DNA from: CAYNGH01 sp964396845
GTDB lineage: Bacteria; Vulcanimicrobiota; JAJTBE01; CAYNGH01
Length of the DNA stretch: 64,000 nucleotides
Direction of reading: 5' to 3'
Assembly (NCBI GenBank): GCA_964396845.1
Contig: CAYNGH010000001.1
Span: 29,778 to 93,777 of the forward strand
Below the pieces are notes generated by a model. It saw only the letters and a program-made list of their open reading frames with translations, had not been told where the DNA came from and made no database searches. Below are positions 50,778-58,852 of this stretch, piece after piece; the stretch's first letter is position 1; each line of letters begins with the position of its first letter. Position numbers and translations under genes: made by a program.

Positions 50778-51671
50778 GTGACCAACGTGCTGACCATCAA
50801 GGTCAGAAGACTGTTAGAAAGAAATCTTCAAAACATCGGCACCCTGCCCATGATAATAAGCAGGCTGATGAGGGTTTTGAACGATCCCAAGTCCTCGGCA
50901 TCAGATCTGGCCAGCATCATCGCCATGGATCAGGTCCTGTCCAGCCGGCTTCTCAGGATGGTCAACTCGGCATATTTCGGCCTGTCCAAGGAGGTCATCG
51001 ACATTCAACAGGCAGTGGGACTGGTGGGATACAATGTCATCCGCAGTTTCACCTTCTGCATCACTCTTTTTGACAATCTGGACTGGAAGAGTGGCGGAGT
51101 CACCTTTAACAAGGTCAACTTCTGGCTTCATTCCCTGGGAGTGGGGGTCATATCCCGGCATGTGGCAAAAAAATTCAGGCTCAGGAATGCCGATGATTAC
51201 TTTGTTGCAGGGGTCATGCACGACATTGGAAAGGTTTTTATGCTTCAGTTTATGACCTCGAAGTTTTTCAAGACCCTGGAAACAGCCCAACGTTATGATA
51301 TGTCCTTCTATGAAACCGAGAAGACCCTGCTGGACATAGATCATGCCGAGATAGGCTCCTGGGCGCTGACCAAATGGGAGATCCCCCGACTTCTCATCGA
51401 CTGCACCAACGGGCATCACCATCCGATTAAAAAGGACAACAATCTGTTTCCCCCGGAAGTGATAGCCCTGTCCAACTGCATATCCAAGGAGATGAAAATC
51501 GGCTTTGGAGGCGACTACAAGACTGGCCCCGAGTATGCCCTGTTGAAGCTCAAATATGAGATTGACCGCAACTGGATAGATTCCATCCAAGATGGAGTTA
51601 AAAACGAGGTAAATCAGTTCGCACAGGCAATAAAGGATAAAGACAGAGATAAACAGAGGATGGCCAACTGA
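50778..51671 (+). CDS. HDOD-domain protein in the flagellar operon
   Basis: The domain (residues ~15-215) begins with LPMIISRLMRVLNDPKSSASDLASIIAMDQVLSSRLLRMVNSAYFGLS, the HDOD signature, and includes VAGVMHDIGK and the DHAEIGSWALTKWEIP strand. The metal-binding HD motif is replaced (MHDIGK is kept, later residues are not canonical), as usual in HDOD proteins, which are non-hydrolytic signalling modules. The GTG at 50778 has AGGG eight bases upstream and lies 28 bases after the predicted start point. Being first in the flgM-flgN-flgK-flgL operon and FliA-driven suggests a motility-linked regulatory role. The C-terminal ~60 residues are helical. Confidence 0.87.
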   Translation: MTNVLTIKVRRLLERNLQNIGTLPMIISRLMRVLNDPKSSASDLASIIAMDQVLSSRLLRMVNSAYFGLSKEVIDIQQAVGLVGYNVIRSFTFCITLFDNLDWKSGGVTFNKVNFWLHSLGVGVISRHVAKKFRLRNADDYFVAGVMHDIGKVFMLQFMTSKFFKTLETAQRYDMSFYETEKTLLDIDHAEIGSWALTKWEIPRLLIDCTNGHHHPIKKDNNLFPPEVIALSNCISKEMKIGFGGDYKTGPEYALLKLKYEIDRNWIDSIQDGVKNEVNQFAQAIKDKDRDKQRMAN

Positions 51672-51711
51672 GCCGTCCCTGAAAGAACGCGGTAAAAAGG
51701 AGATGGAAAAA

Positions 51712-51990
51712 ATGAAGATTGATCCAAAAACACAGAACCTGGCAAGGGTACAAGAAATCAAGCACAACCCCGAGGACAGGCTGATGCAGTTCAAGCCTTC
51801 CCGGAATTCTTCGCCAAAGACAGTTGACATCTCTTCCCTGGCCTCGGAGCTGGCCCGGATGGAGGAAGATGCCCGCAATGTCCCTGATGTGCGCACCGAG
51901 AAGGTTCAGCAGATTCAGAAGAGTATCCAGGATGGCACCTATGCCATCAACGAGGAAAAGCTTGCCGACGTATTGTCAAAGTTTATTTAA
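51712..51990 (+). CDS. flgM: Anti-sigma-28 factor FlgM
   Basis: The ~92-residue protein has the FlgM C-terminal core: VDISSLASELARMEEDARNVPDVRTEKVQQIQKSIQDGTYAINEEKLADVLSKFI, which binds FliA; the N-terminal 40 are basic and probably disordered. ATG 51712 has AAGGAG at proper spacing; an ATG three codons earlier sits on the site. FlgM is exported after hook completion, releasing FliA for fliC and this operon. Confidence 0.95.
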   Translation: MKIDPKTQNLARVQEIKHNPEDRLMQFKPSRNSSPKTVDISSLASELARMEEDARNVPDVRTEKVQQIQKSIQDGTYAINEEKLADVLSKFI

Positions 51991-52023
51991 TCAGCAAAAT
52001 TACAACAGAAAGGGACAGGAACA

Positions 52024-52425
52024 GTGAAAACAAGACCTGATGATTCCAGCGACAATCAGAAGGCCCTGGTGGAGCTTGAAACAACCGTTGAAAAACTCCT
52101 GGTCCTGGTGACCAAGGAACGGGAATATGCCATCAATCTCAACGGCGAGGCCCTGACCAGATCGGTAAAGTCTAAGGCTGAACTGATGAAAAGATTGGAA
52201 GAGCAGATGAGGCAGATCAACAATTGTCCTGCAAGAATCAAGCGAAGCCTGTCCCTTCTCCAGTTCATCAACAGTGCCAACCTGCGCCTGTTCCAGTCCA
52301 TAGTCAGGCTCACATGCAATTATAAAAAAATTCTGGCTGCGGATCAGTTGGAATCGGCGGCCTACAGCAACAACGGCGAGTTTAAAAAGCTTCCGGTTTC
52401 ATTGAAATTCGTGGGAAGCGCATGA
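52024..52425 (+). CDS. flgN: FlgN-like export chaperone
   Basis: The 133-residue, mostly helical protein lies between flgM and flgK, the usual flgN position, and has the FlgN pattern: LVELETTVEKLLVLVTKEREYAINLNGEALTRSVKSKAELMKRLEEQM, followed by a basic turn and a second helical pair with LFQSIVRLTCNYKKILAA. FlgN chaperones FlgK and FlgL to the export gate. The GTG at 52024 has AGGA near. Sequence similarity is weak as usual, position strong. Confidence 0.83.
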   Translation: MKTRPDDSSDNQKALVELETTVEKLLVLVTKEREYAINLNGEALTRSVKSKAELMKRLEEQMRQINNCPARIKRSLSLLQFINSANLRLFQSIVRLTCNYKKILAADQLESAAYSNNGEFKKLPVSLKFVGSA

Positions 52426-52441
52426 AAAGGGATGTGATATC

Positions 52442-54130
52442 TTGAGCTTTGCCAGTCTGCAACTTGCAGCCAATACAATGTTCAACAACCAGAAATCCCT
52501 GGAGATTGTGGGACAGAATATCGCCAATGCCCAGGTGGAAGGTTATTCCCGTCAGCAAGCGGTTCAGACCATATATGCTTATGGTCAAAGCATAGAACCG
52601 CCCCAGAATGGCGTTCTTTCTGTTTCCGCCCAGATTACCCAGATAAAGCGATTTCGAAATGAACTGATGGATGCCAACTTCCGATCAGAACGGATGGTGG
52701 AGGGACAGGTTGCCCGGCTGTCGGAGTTCCTGCAGGAAGCTTCCCAGGTGTTGGGGGATTCATCAGACTTTTCTCTTTCCGACAACCTGAACCAGTTCTG
52801 GCAGGCATGGAATCTGGCATCCCAGGAACCCGGCGATGCAGCCCTCAGAAACTCAATTCTCCAGAAAGGCGAAGTTCTGGCACTGTCTTTCAGGATGAAA
52901 GCCCACAAACTCAATGAAATAAGCACCCGGGTTGATACCGAGATCGACATTACCATCGGCAGAATAAACGCCATCACCAGGGAGCTGGCCACTATAAACG
53001 GGGACATCATTCCCTCCACCCAGAGCAACTATCAGAACAATCTTCTGATGGATCGCCGGGACAATCTCATTGATGAGCTGTCAGGCCTGATTGACATCAA
53101 GGTGGTGGGGGACGTCCGCAACTCGGTGCAGATTTATTTTGACGGCGCGCCCATAGTTTCCGGCAAAAACAGTTATCCCCTGACCCTGCAGAAAAACCCC
53201 GACAACTCTTTGCAGATATTCTCGTCCACAGGCCGGGAGGTGAAAGCCGTCAAGGGAGAGCTGGCCGGACTGATGGAGTTTAGAAATGTTTATCTTACAG
53301 AATACCTGGATGAGCTGGATATAACCGCCATGGCCCTGAAAGACGGGGTCAACGACATACACCGGAGCGGTTATGGCATTGACGGATCCACAGGAATGGA
53401 CTTTTTTACCGGGTCTTCTGCTGTGGATATGGCTGTATCCCCCATGAATTTTGAACAGGTGGCCTTGTCTGTCCCCAAAATGGAAAGTGTTTCCAACATC
53501 AACAACGATGGCACCACCATCAGTGCTGCCGTGGATATTGCCAGTCAGGAGGATCGGTTCAGGGTAACCCCTGATGCATCAGGAACAATCGATATCAACG
53601 GGACAGAAGTTGCCTGGACCAACGGAGATACTCTTCAGGACATCCTTCTCAGGATCCAGCAGGATACGGGCATGAATGCCAGTTTTGACGCGGTATCCCA
53701 GAAGGTACTTTTTTCCACCCCGCCGGGGTCTTCCATTATTACCATTACCGATGTGGACGGCAACTTCACCCAGTTCACCGATACCGCCACTGCGGTGACC
53801 ACCGGGGGAGAACCGGGGGACGGCCAGAACGGCATCCGGATGTTTGATCTCTACCAGACGGCCCTTATCGGTTCTCCTCCCAATATTACCATCAACGACA
53901 GCTATCACAACCTTTCCACCAATGCCGGCTTCCGGGCTCAGACATACATAAGCGCCAGGAGTATCCAGAAAGAATATATGCAGGCCCTGGATGCCCGCCG
54001 TCAGGCGGAAAGCGGTGTGTCCATAAACGAGGAGCTAATCGACCTGATCAAGTATCAGCGGGGATTCCAGGCGGGGGCAAGGCTCGCCTCCACCATGGAC
54101 GAGCTTCTTCAGACCCTGATAAGAATGTAG
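52442..54130 (+). CDS. flgK: Hook-filament junction protein FlgK (HAP1)
   Basis: The N-terminal ASLQLAANTMFNNQKSLEIVGQNIANAQVEGYSRQQAV and C-terminal ALDARRQAESGVSINEELIDLIKYQRGFQAGARLASTMDELLQTLIRM match FlgK. SYHNLSTNAGFRAQTYISARSIQKEY precedes. Length 562 is normal. A TTG start at 52442 fits the family N-terminus, with GGGATGTGAT upstream. FlgL follows 10 bp later. Confidence 0.96.
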   Translation: MSFASLQLAANTMFNNQKSLEIVGQNIANAQVEGYSRQQAVQTIYAYGQSIEPPQNGVLSVSAQITQIKRFRNELMDANFRSERMVEGQVARLSEFLQEASQVLGDSSDFSLSDNLNQFWQAWNLASQEPGDAALRNSILQKGEVLALSFRMKAHKLNEISTRVDTEIDITIGRINAITRELATINGDIIPSTQSNYQNNLLMDRRDNLIDELSGLIDIKVVGDVRNSVQIYFDGAPIVSGKNSYPLTLQKNPDNSLQIFSSTGREVKAVKGELAGLMEFRNVYLTEYLDELDITAMALKDGVNDIHRSGYGIDGSTGMDFFTGSSAVDMAVSPMNFEQVALSVPKMESVSNINNDGTTISAAVDIASQEDRFRVTPDASGTIDINGTEVAWTNGDTLQDILLRIQQDTGMNASFDAVSQKVLFSTPPGSSIITITDVDGNFTQFTDTATAVTTGGEPGDGQNGIRMFDLYQTALIGSPPNITINDSYHNLSTNAGFRAQTYISARSIQKEYMQALDARRQAESGVSINEELIDLIKYQRGFQAGARLASTMDELLQTLIRM

Positions 54131-54140
54131 GTGAGGGCAA

Positions 54141-55055
54141 ATGTATTACAGATTAAGCGATAGAACAAGGAGCAGTCTGACCCTGGAGAATTTTCAGCGG
54201 ACCCAGTCAGAGATTGACCGTCTGGCCACAGAAATATCCAGCGGAAAGCGGGTTATCAATCCTCATGATGATCCTTCCTCTTACAACGTCCTGATGAAAT
54301 ACCGGGACACAACTTTTCAGAACCAGTCATACATCAGCAATTCCCGGATGTTTAAATCGGAACTGGAACTGGCGGAAAACAAGGTGGGGGATTTGACTGA
54401 CAAGATTAAGGACCTGAAACAACTCCTGCTGGAGATGGGTAATTCTGCAACTTACGAACAGTTCAAGGAAACATACAAGAACCGCCTGGATACCACCATG
54501 AAATCCATCCTGAACATTGCCAACTCCAAGATAAAGGGCCGTTACATGTTTGCCGGATCCAGAAGCGACACCCTTCCCTTTGATGCGGTGTACAGCGGAA
54601 ACGAAATAATCGATGTCATATACAGGGGAGATAATCAGCCCCTGGTGATTAATTCCGACTCCTCGGGGAAGATTAATGTGAACCTGTCGGGTCAGGCCAT
54701 GATTGGTGGCAGAGCAGGAATGGGGGAGGATCTCTTTGAAGCCATGATTGCCATTCGTGATGATATGGATGGAAACCAGCTGGAAAACCTGGATCATCAC
54801 CTTGACACTGTAGATCGGATCCTGACCCGCACCATTGACAAACGGGGAGAAATCGGTTCTCATGTCCAGCACCTGGAACTTATTGAGCAGTTTCTGGGCA
54901 ACTTCGAGATGACCATTCAGCAGAAAGCCTCGGAAATTGAAGGGGTGGATCTTGCATTTGCCATCACTGAACTGTTAAACTATGAGATGGTGTACAAATC
55001 CTCAATGGAAGTGGCCGCCCGACTGGATCGGCTGTCATTTCTGGACTATATTTGA
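54141..55055 (+). CDS. flgL: Hook-filament junction protein FlgL (HAP3)
   Basis: It has flagellin-like ends: TLENFQRTQSEIDRLATEISSGKRVINPHDDPSSYNVLMKYRD at the N-terminus and EIGSHVQHLELIEQFLGNFEMTIQQKASEIEGVDLAFAITELLNYEMVYKSSMEVAARLDRLSFLDYI at the C-terminus. KGRYMFAGSRSDTLPF is the FlgL hallmark. Length 304 is normal. GTGAGGGCAAATG gives a usable site before ATG 54141. Confidence 0.96.
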   Translation: MYYRLSDRTRSSLTLENFQRTQSEIDRLATEISSGKRVINPHDDPSSYNVLMKYRDTTFQNQSYISNSRMFKSELELAENKVGDLTDKIKDLKQLLLEMGNSATYEQFKETYKNRLDTTMKSILNIANSKIKGRYMFAGSRSDTLPFDAVYSGNEIIDVIYRGDNQPLVINSDSSGKINVNLSGQAMIGGRAGMGEDLFEAMIAIRDDMDGNQLENLDHHLDTVDRILTRTIDKRGEIGSHVQHLELIEQFLGNFEMTIQQKASEIEGVDLAFAITELLNYEMVYKSSMEVAARLDRLSFLDYI

Positions 55056-55070
55056 TAACTGGAGGCACCC

Positions 55071-55511
55071 TTGAAAATCGCAGCTGACACCCTGGACAGA
55101 ACCAAAATAAAACCCGAGGATAAATCTTTTGCCTGTGAGTTTCCATGGGGAATGATCGGTTTTCCCGACTCAAAAAAATATTCTATTGTCAGCACTCCCC
55201 AGATAGAACCTTTCCTCAAGATGGTTTCCGAAGACGAGCCGGGAGTTCACTTCATCCTGGTGGATCCCTGGCAGGTAAAGCCGGATTACCTCTTTGAAAT
55301 ACCGGATCACGAGGTGGACAGACTTCAGCTTGAGGATGCCTCCTCCATGATGACCCTGTCAGTGGTAACCATTCACCGGAAGAAATCCGGCATCAGCCTG
55401 AACCTGGCAGCCCCGGTGGTGATTAACCTGGACCGGATGACAGGCGCACAAATCATCCTGGATGACAACACCCAGCCCTTGCGTTATTTTTATGACAGTC
55501 GCCAGGAATGA
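55071..55511 (+). CDS. fliW: Flagellin-binding assembly factor FliW
   Basis: The 146-residue protein has the FliW core: FPWGMIGFPDSKKYSI, EPFLKMVSEDEPGVHFILVDPWQVKPDYLFEIPDHE and SVVTIHRKKSGISLNLAAPVVINLDRMTGAQIIL. In Bacillus and Campylobacter FliW binds CsrA and flagellin in turn, linking filament assembly to flagellin translation. GGAGGCACCC precedes TTG 55071. It closes the flgM-K-L operon and a strong terminator follows. Confidence 0.95.
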   Translation: MKIAADTLDRTKIKPEDKSFACEFPWGMIGFPDSKKYSIVSTPQIEPFLKMVSEDEPGVHFILVDPWQVKPDYLFEIPDHEVDRLQLEDASSMMTLSVVTIHRKKSGISLNLAAPVVINLDRMTGAQIILDDNTQPLRYFYDSRQE

Positions 55512-55537
55512 AGTATTACCGGCACATTTTGTAAATC

Positions 55538-55563
55538 AGGGCTTATGAAGAGCCCTTTTTTAT
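55538..55563 (+). terminator. Terminator after fliW
   Basis: AGGGCT pairs with AGCCCT across TATGAAG, followed by TTTTTTATT, 27 bp after the fliW stop. Confidence 0.85.
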
Positions 55564-55610
55564 TGGGATTTTTGACGGCTGACAGGATGGTAATATTTTG
55601 AGGTGTTCTC

Positions 55611-56066
55611 ATGAAAAAATTTGACTTCAGGCTTGAGAAGGTATTGAAGCTTCGCCAGGGTCGGGAGGAAGAGATTCAGGTTCTCCTGGCCCAGGCCCGG
55701 GATCGCTATAATAACGCCATCGACCAACTGGAAAGGCTTCAGGCTCACCGGGAGAAAATCGCCCATCAGCTGGAAAACTTCAAAGAGAACCCTTACGGCA
55801 TTGAGGATCTTCTAATATACCAGGGCTATATCGAAACCCTTGACCGGCAGATTGGCCGGCAGTATCTCCAGACAGTGAAACTGGGGGAAGAAGTGCAGAA
55901 TGTCCGCAACCAGCTGATGGAAGCAAGCCGGGACAAAAAGATGATAGAAACGGTAAAGACCCGGCATCATCAACGTTATAAGGATGAACAGAGAAGGGCG
56001 GAAAACTGCTTCTTTGACGAGGTGGGATCCATCCAGTGCGCCCGGAAGCTCATAAGAGAACAATAA
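55611..56066 (+). CDS. fliJ: FliJ-like flagellar export coupling protein
   Basis: The 151-residue protein is a coiled-coil with the FliJ start FDFRLEKVLKLRQGREEEIQVLLAQARDRY and repeated heptads through residues 20-130 (IDQLERLQAHREKIAHQLENF, LDRQIGRQYLQTVKLGEEV). FliJ links the FliI ATPase to FlhA. GAGGTGTTCTC precedes ATG 55611. It stands alone, away from fliI or fliH, which is unusual but not rare. No FliI is in this window. Confidence 0.85.
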   Translation: MKKFDFRLEKVLKLRQGREEEIQVLLAQARDRYNNAIDQLERLQAHREKIAHQLENFKENPYGIEDLLIYQGYIETLDRQIGRQYLQTVKLGEEVQNVRNQLMEASRDKKMIETVKTRHHQRYKDEQRRAENCFFDEVGSIQCARKLIREQ

Positions 56067-56086
56067 AGCCCCGGGGCCGGAAAGAA

Positions 56087-56121
56087 TAAAAAAAGCCCTC
56101 TTTACCGATTTACCGAGGGCC
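56087..56121 (-). terminator. Terminator of the PfkB gene
   Basis: On the minus strand GCCCTC pairs with GAGGGC across a 14-base loop, followed by seven T. It lies about 115 bp past the gene's stop. It could also work for fliJ less well, since the plus side lacks a T-run. Confidence 0.75.
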
Positions 56122-56235
56122 TGAATGAGAAGGCTTTGGGAAGACTCCTTTCCAGGAAGGGCCAAAGCCGGCCACCCGCCCGGGAGGTCTGCCTGAGAAT
56201 CCCTGATAGTTCGAATTCGAAGACACAACATGTTC

Positions 56236-57177
56236 TCAGCGGGGAAAGTCATCTCCCATGAACTCTTTCACCTGCATCAGGGTTGGAGCGCCTTGTCGCC
56301 CTCCCAAATGACGGCATTTCATGGCAGCCACGGCGGATGAAAATCGCATTATATCCGGGATGTCCCAGTTTTGGAGCATTCCAAATACAAAGGCAGCGTG
56401 ATAAAGATCCCCGGCTCCTGTGGTGTCCACCACATCAACGGTATATGCAGGGACATGGATGAACTCTTCACCAAAAAGCCCCAGAGAACCTCTTTCCCCC
56501 AGAGTGACGGCACAGAACCGGGGAGAAAACCGGCGGTTCAAATATTTTAGAAACTCCCGGGGACTGTTGCCGGGACAAATCAGGGAGATGAAGTTTTCAT
56601 CGGCTATTATTACATCGGACAAGGGCAGGAGATCCATAGTGCCTTCCTTGAGCCTTTCAGCATCCAAAAGGATGGGGATTCCCTCTTCCCTGGCCCACCG
56701 GGCTGCCTGAATGGAGTATGTAGCCTCGTGGCCGTCCAGGTGAAGAACCCGGCCTGCGGTGATTGCTTCTCTGGAGAAATCACCGGTCTTGAAATAAAGA
56801 TCCCGGTGCCGGTGCCACATTATGGTCCTCTGGCCGGTGGATGAATCCACAAGAATGAAGGCGAACTGAGTGGTGGCATCAGGCTCCCGCACCACAGAGG
56901 ATACGTCCACTCCTTCATCCCGGAGCAGTTGCAGGGATAATTCTCCCCAGGAATCTCCCCCCACCTTGCCCAGAAATTTCACCTTCAGCCCCAGCCGGGC
57001 AAGGGCGGTAAACCCTGTGCCCATCTGACCGCCACCTTGAATATTATAACTGGTAAGGGGCATTTTTGTATTTCTTTTTGGAAAACGGGGAATGACGATG
57101 AGATGGTCAATAGCTGTCAGGCCCAGTCCCACGGCATCAAATTTTTTTTCTCCGGGGAAAACAAAATCAAGTTTCAT
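56236..57177 (-). CDS. PfkB-family carbohydrate kinase
   Basis: The N-terminal AVGLGLTAIDHLIVIP and NIQGGGQMGTGFTALARLGLKVKFLGKVG, the middle HLDGHEATYSIQAARWAREEGIPILLDAE and the C-terminal VDVVDTTGAGDLYHAAFVFGML (anion-hole DTTGAGD, with catalytic aspartate) are ribokinase-like motifs. Length 313 is standard. It should phosphorylate a sugar, nucleoside or cyclitol with ATP; substrate not predictable. The ATG at 57177 has only GGATATGACTC upstream. It is divergent from the efflux operon. Confidence 0.92.
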   Translation of the reverse strand: MKLDFVFPGEKKFDAVGLGLTAIDHLIVIPRFPKRNTKMPLTSYNIQGGGQMGTGFTALARLGLKVKFLGKVGGDSWGELSLQLLRDEGVDVSSVVREPDATTQFAFILVDSSTGQRTIMWHRHRDLYFKTGDFSREAITAGRVLHLDGHEATYSIQAARWAREEGIPILLDAERLKEGTMDLLPLSDVIIADENFISLICPGNSPREFLKYLNRRFSPRFCAVTLGERGSLGLFGEEFIHVPAYTVDVVDTTGAGDLYHAAFVFGMLQNWDIPDIMRFSSAVAAMKCRHLGGRQGAPTLMQVKEFMGDDFPR

Positions 57178-57283
57178 GAGTCATATCCAGTATATGAAAA
57201 ACTATTGCCGGAGGATAATAATATCCTTCGTAGAAATCTTCTGTGCCCGTCGGGGAAATAACTGGAGTGACTTTCGAGGGACT

Positions 57284-58852
57284 TTGACTGGATACCTGTT
57301 TAAAATACTGCCTGGAAATATATCGTATAATAAAACCTTGCCGGTTCTTGTAGCCCTGCTGGTGCTGTCCGGCCTGATTATAACGGCGTCACCGGCCTTT
57401 TCGTCGGAGAAAGATTTTGAGAAGACCGGGATTTTTTCAATTGAAACAACAGATGCCAGGGACAACAAGGTGAACTCAGAAGAAAATCTCCCCGGTGAAG
57501 ACAGTGATAATATAAATCGGGAATTTGTCACCCTGGAGGACTGCATCCACCTGGCCTTTGAGAGGCATCCATCCCTTCGTCAGTCTTTTGCTCTGCGGGA
57601 AGCGGCCCGGGCCAGGGTAGTTCAGAGCCGGGCTTCATTTTATCCTTCCCTGGGGCTTTCTTCCAGCTACAGCCATTCCGTATCCAAAACCACCAGAACC
57701 CAGTCGGGGGTTGTTCTGCCAGTGGCGGTGAGTCGAACTGACTATTACAGCAACCGGGTTTCTGTCAACCAGATGGTTTATGATTTTGGCCGAACCCGTT
57801 ATCGGGTTCTCTCCGCCAGCGAAAACCTGAAGGCAGCTCATTATGATCTGCTGGCAGAAGCCGATGCCATCATACTGGCCATTCGGGAGGCGTACTTCAA
57901 ATCGGTGGCCGCCCGGAAGGCTTTCGAGGTTCAGCAGGAGGCGGTTTTCCAACAGGAGCTTCATCTGAAGCAGGCCCGAGGTTTTTATGAGATTGGCCGT
58001 CGATCCAAGATTGAAGTAACCAAGGCGGAAGTGGATCTGGCAGAGGCGGAGCTGGAGTTGATCCGGGCGGAAAATGCCCTGAATCTCTCCCGTTATGTTC
58101 TCGCCAATACCATCGGAATCAAAGGGAGCTTCGATTATGCCCTGGACGATCAGGTTCAGATGGCCGAGGTGGAGATGAGCCGGGATGAGGCGGTGGAATT
58201 TGCCCGGGCCCGTCGTCCTGAGATGTTGCGGATGAGTGCCCTTGAAAAAATCAACGAAGCCGGGTTGAATATTGCCCGGGCTGCATATTATCCCCGGATT
58301 AACTCCAGCGGTGGCCTGGGTTATGGCGACAATCGCCTTGCCTTTGAGGATTTTTCATGGAACTGGGGGGTAACCCTGCAGTTTGACATATTCACCTCCG
58401 GTGAGCGGGCCGGGGCTGTTCAGGAAGCAACGCAACAGTTGGAAGCCCAGGTTGCCTCCAGGGATCGCCTGTGGCAGAATATTCACCTTGAAGTGCAGGA
58501 AGCTTTTCTGAACAAGGAAGAAGCCCGGAAAAGAATTGCCGTGGTGGAAAAGACCCTGGACAACGCCCGGGAGAATTTTGCTCTTGCCCAGGGCCGTTAT
58601 GAAGTGGGCCTGTCGGATAACCTTGAGTTTAACGATGCAAGGCTTGCCCTCCAGAGGGCCAAGATGAGCCTCATCTCCGCAGTGCTGGATTACCAGACAG
58701 CCCGGGCCCGTCTTGAGAAGGCGACGGGAACGACCCTCCTGGCAAGGCTGAAAATTGAAGAGATGGGAGATTCGCCGGTGGAATTTATGGAAACATCCCC
58801 TCCCGATGAAAATCCCCCCGGGGATAAGGATGGAGAGCCTGATGGAAAATGA
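57284..58852 (+). CDS. TolC-family outer membrane efflux protein
   Basis: A signal peptide (PVLVALLVLSGLIITASPAFS) precedes a two-repeat TolC fold: LEDCIHLAFERHPSLRQSFALREAARARVVQSRASFYPSLGLSSSYS and later RRPEMLRMSALEKINEAGLNIARAAYYPRINSSGGLGYGD, with the typical GRYEVGLSDNLEFNDARLALQRAKMSLISAVLDYQTARARLEKATG end. The start is uncertain: TTG 57284 has GAGGG at about three bases and gives a short n-region; ATG 57194 is in frame but would put 30 residues before. An acidic linker follows the signal. It overlaps the adaptor gene by 11 bp. It would form the outer duct of the pump. Confidence 0.9.
   Translation: MTGYLFKILPGNISYNKTLPVLVALLVLSGLIITASPAFSSEKDFEKTGIFSIETTDARDNKVNSEENLPGEDSDNINREFVTLEDCIHLAFERHPSLRQSFALREAARARVVQSRASFYPSLGLSSSYSHSVSKTTRTQSGVVLPVAVSRTDYYSNRVSVNQMVYDFGRTRYRVLSASENLKAAHYDLLAEADAIILAIREAYFKSVAARKAFEVQQEAVFQQELHLKQARGFYEIGRRSKIEVTKAEVDLAEAELELIRAENALNLSRYVLANTIGIKGSFDYALDDQVQMAEVEMSRDEAVEFARARRPEMLRMSALEKINEAGLNIARAAYYPRINSSGGLGYGDNRLAFEDFSWNWGVTLQFDIFTSGERAGAVQEATQQLEAQVASRDRLWQNIHLEVQEAFLNKEEARKRIAVVEKTLDNARENFALAQGRYEVGLSDNLEFNDARLALQRAKMSLISAVLDYQTARARLEKATGTTLLARLKIEEMGDSPVEFMETSPPDENPPGDKDGEPDGK

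Noticed and set aside
50901..51896. A minus-strand frame of 331 codons
   Set aside because: It is antisense to the HDOD and flgM genes.
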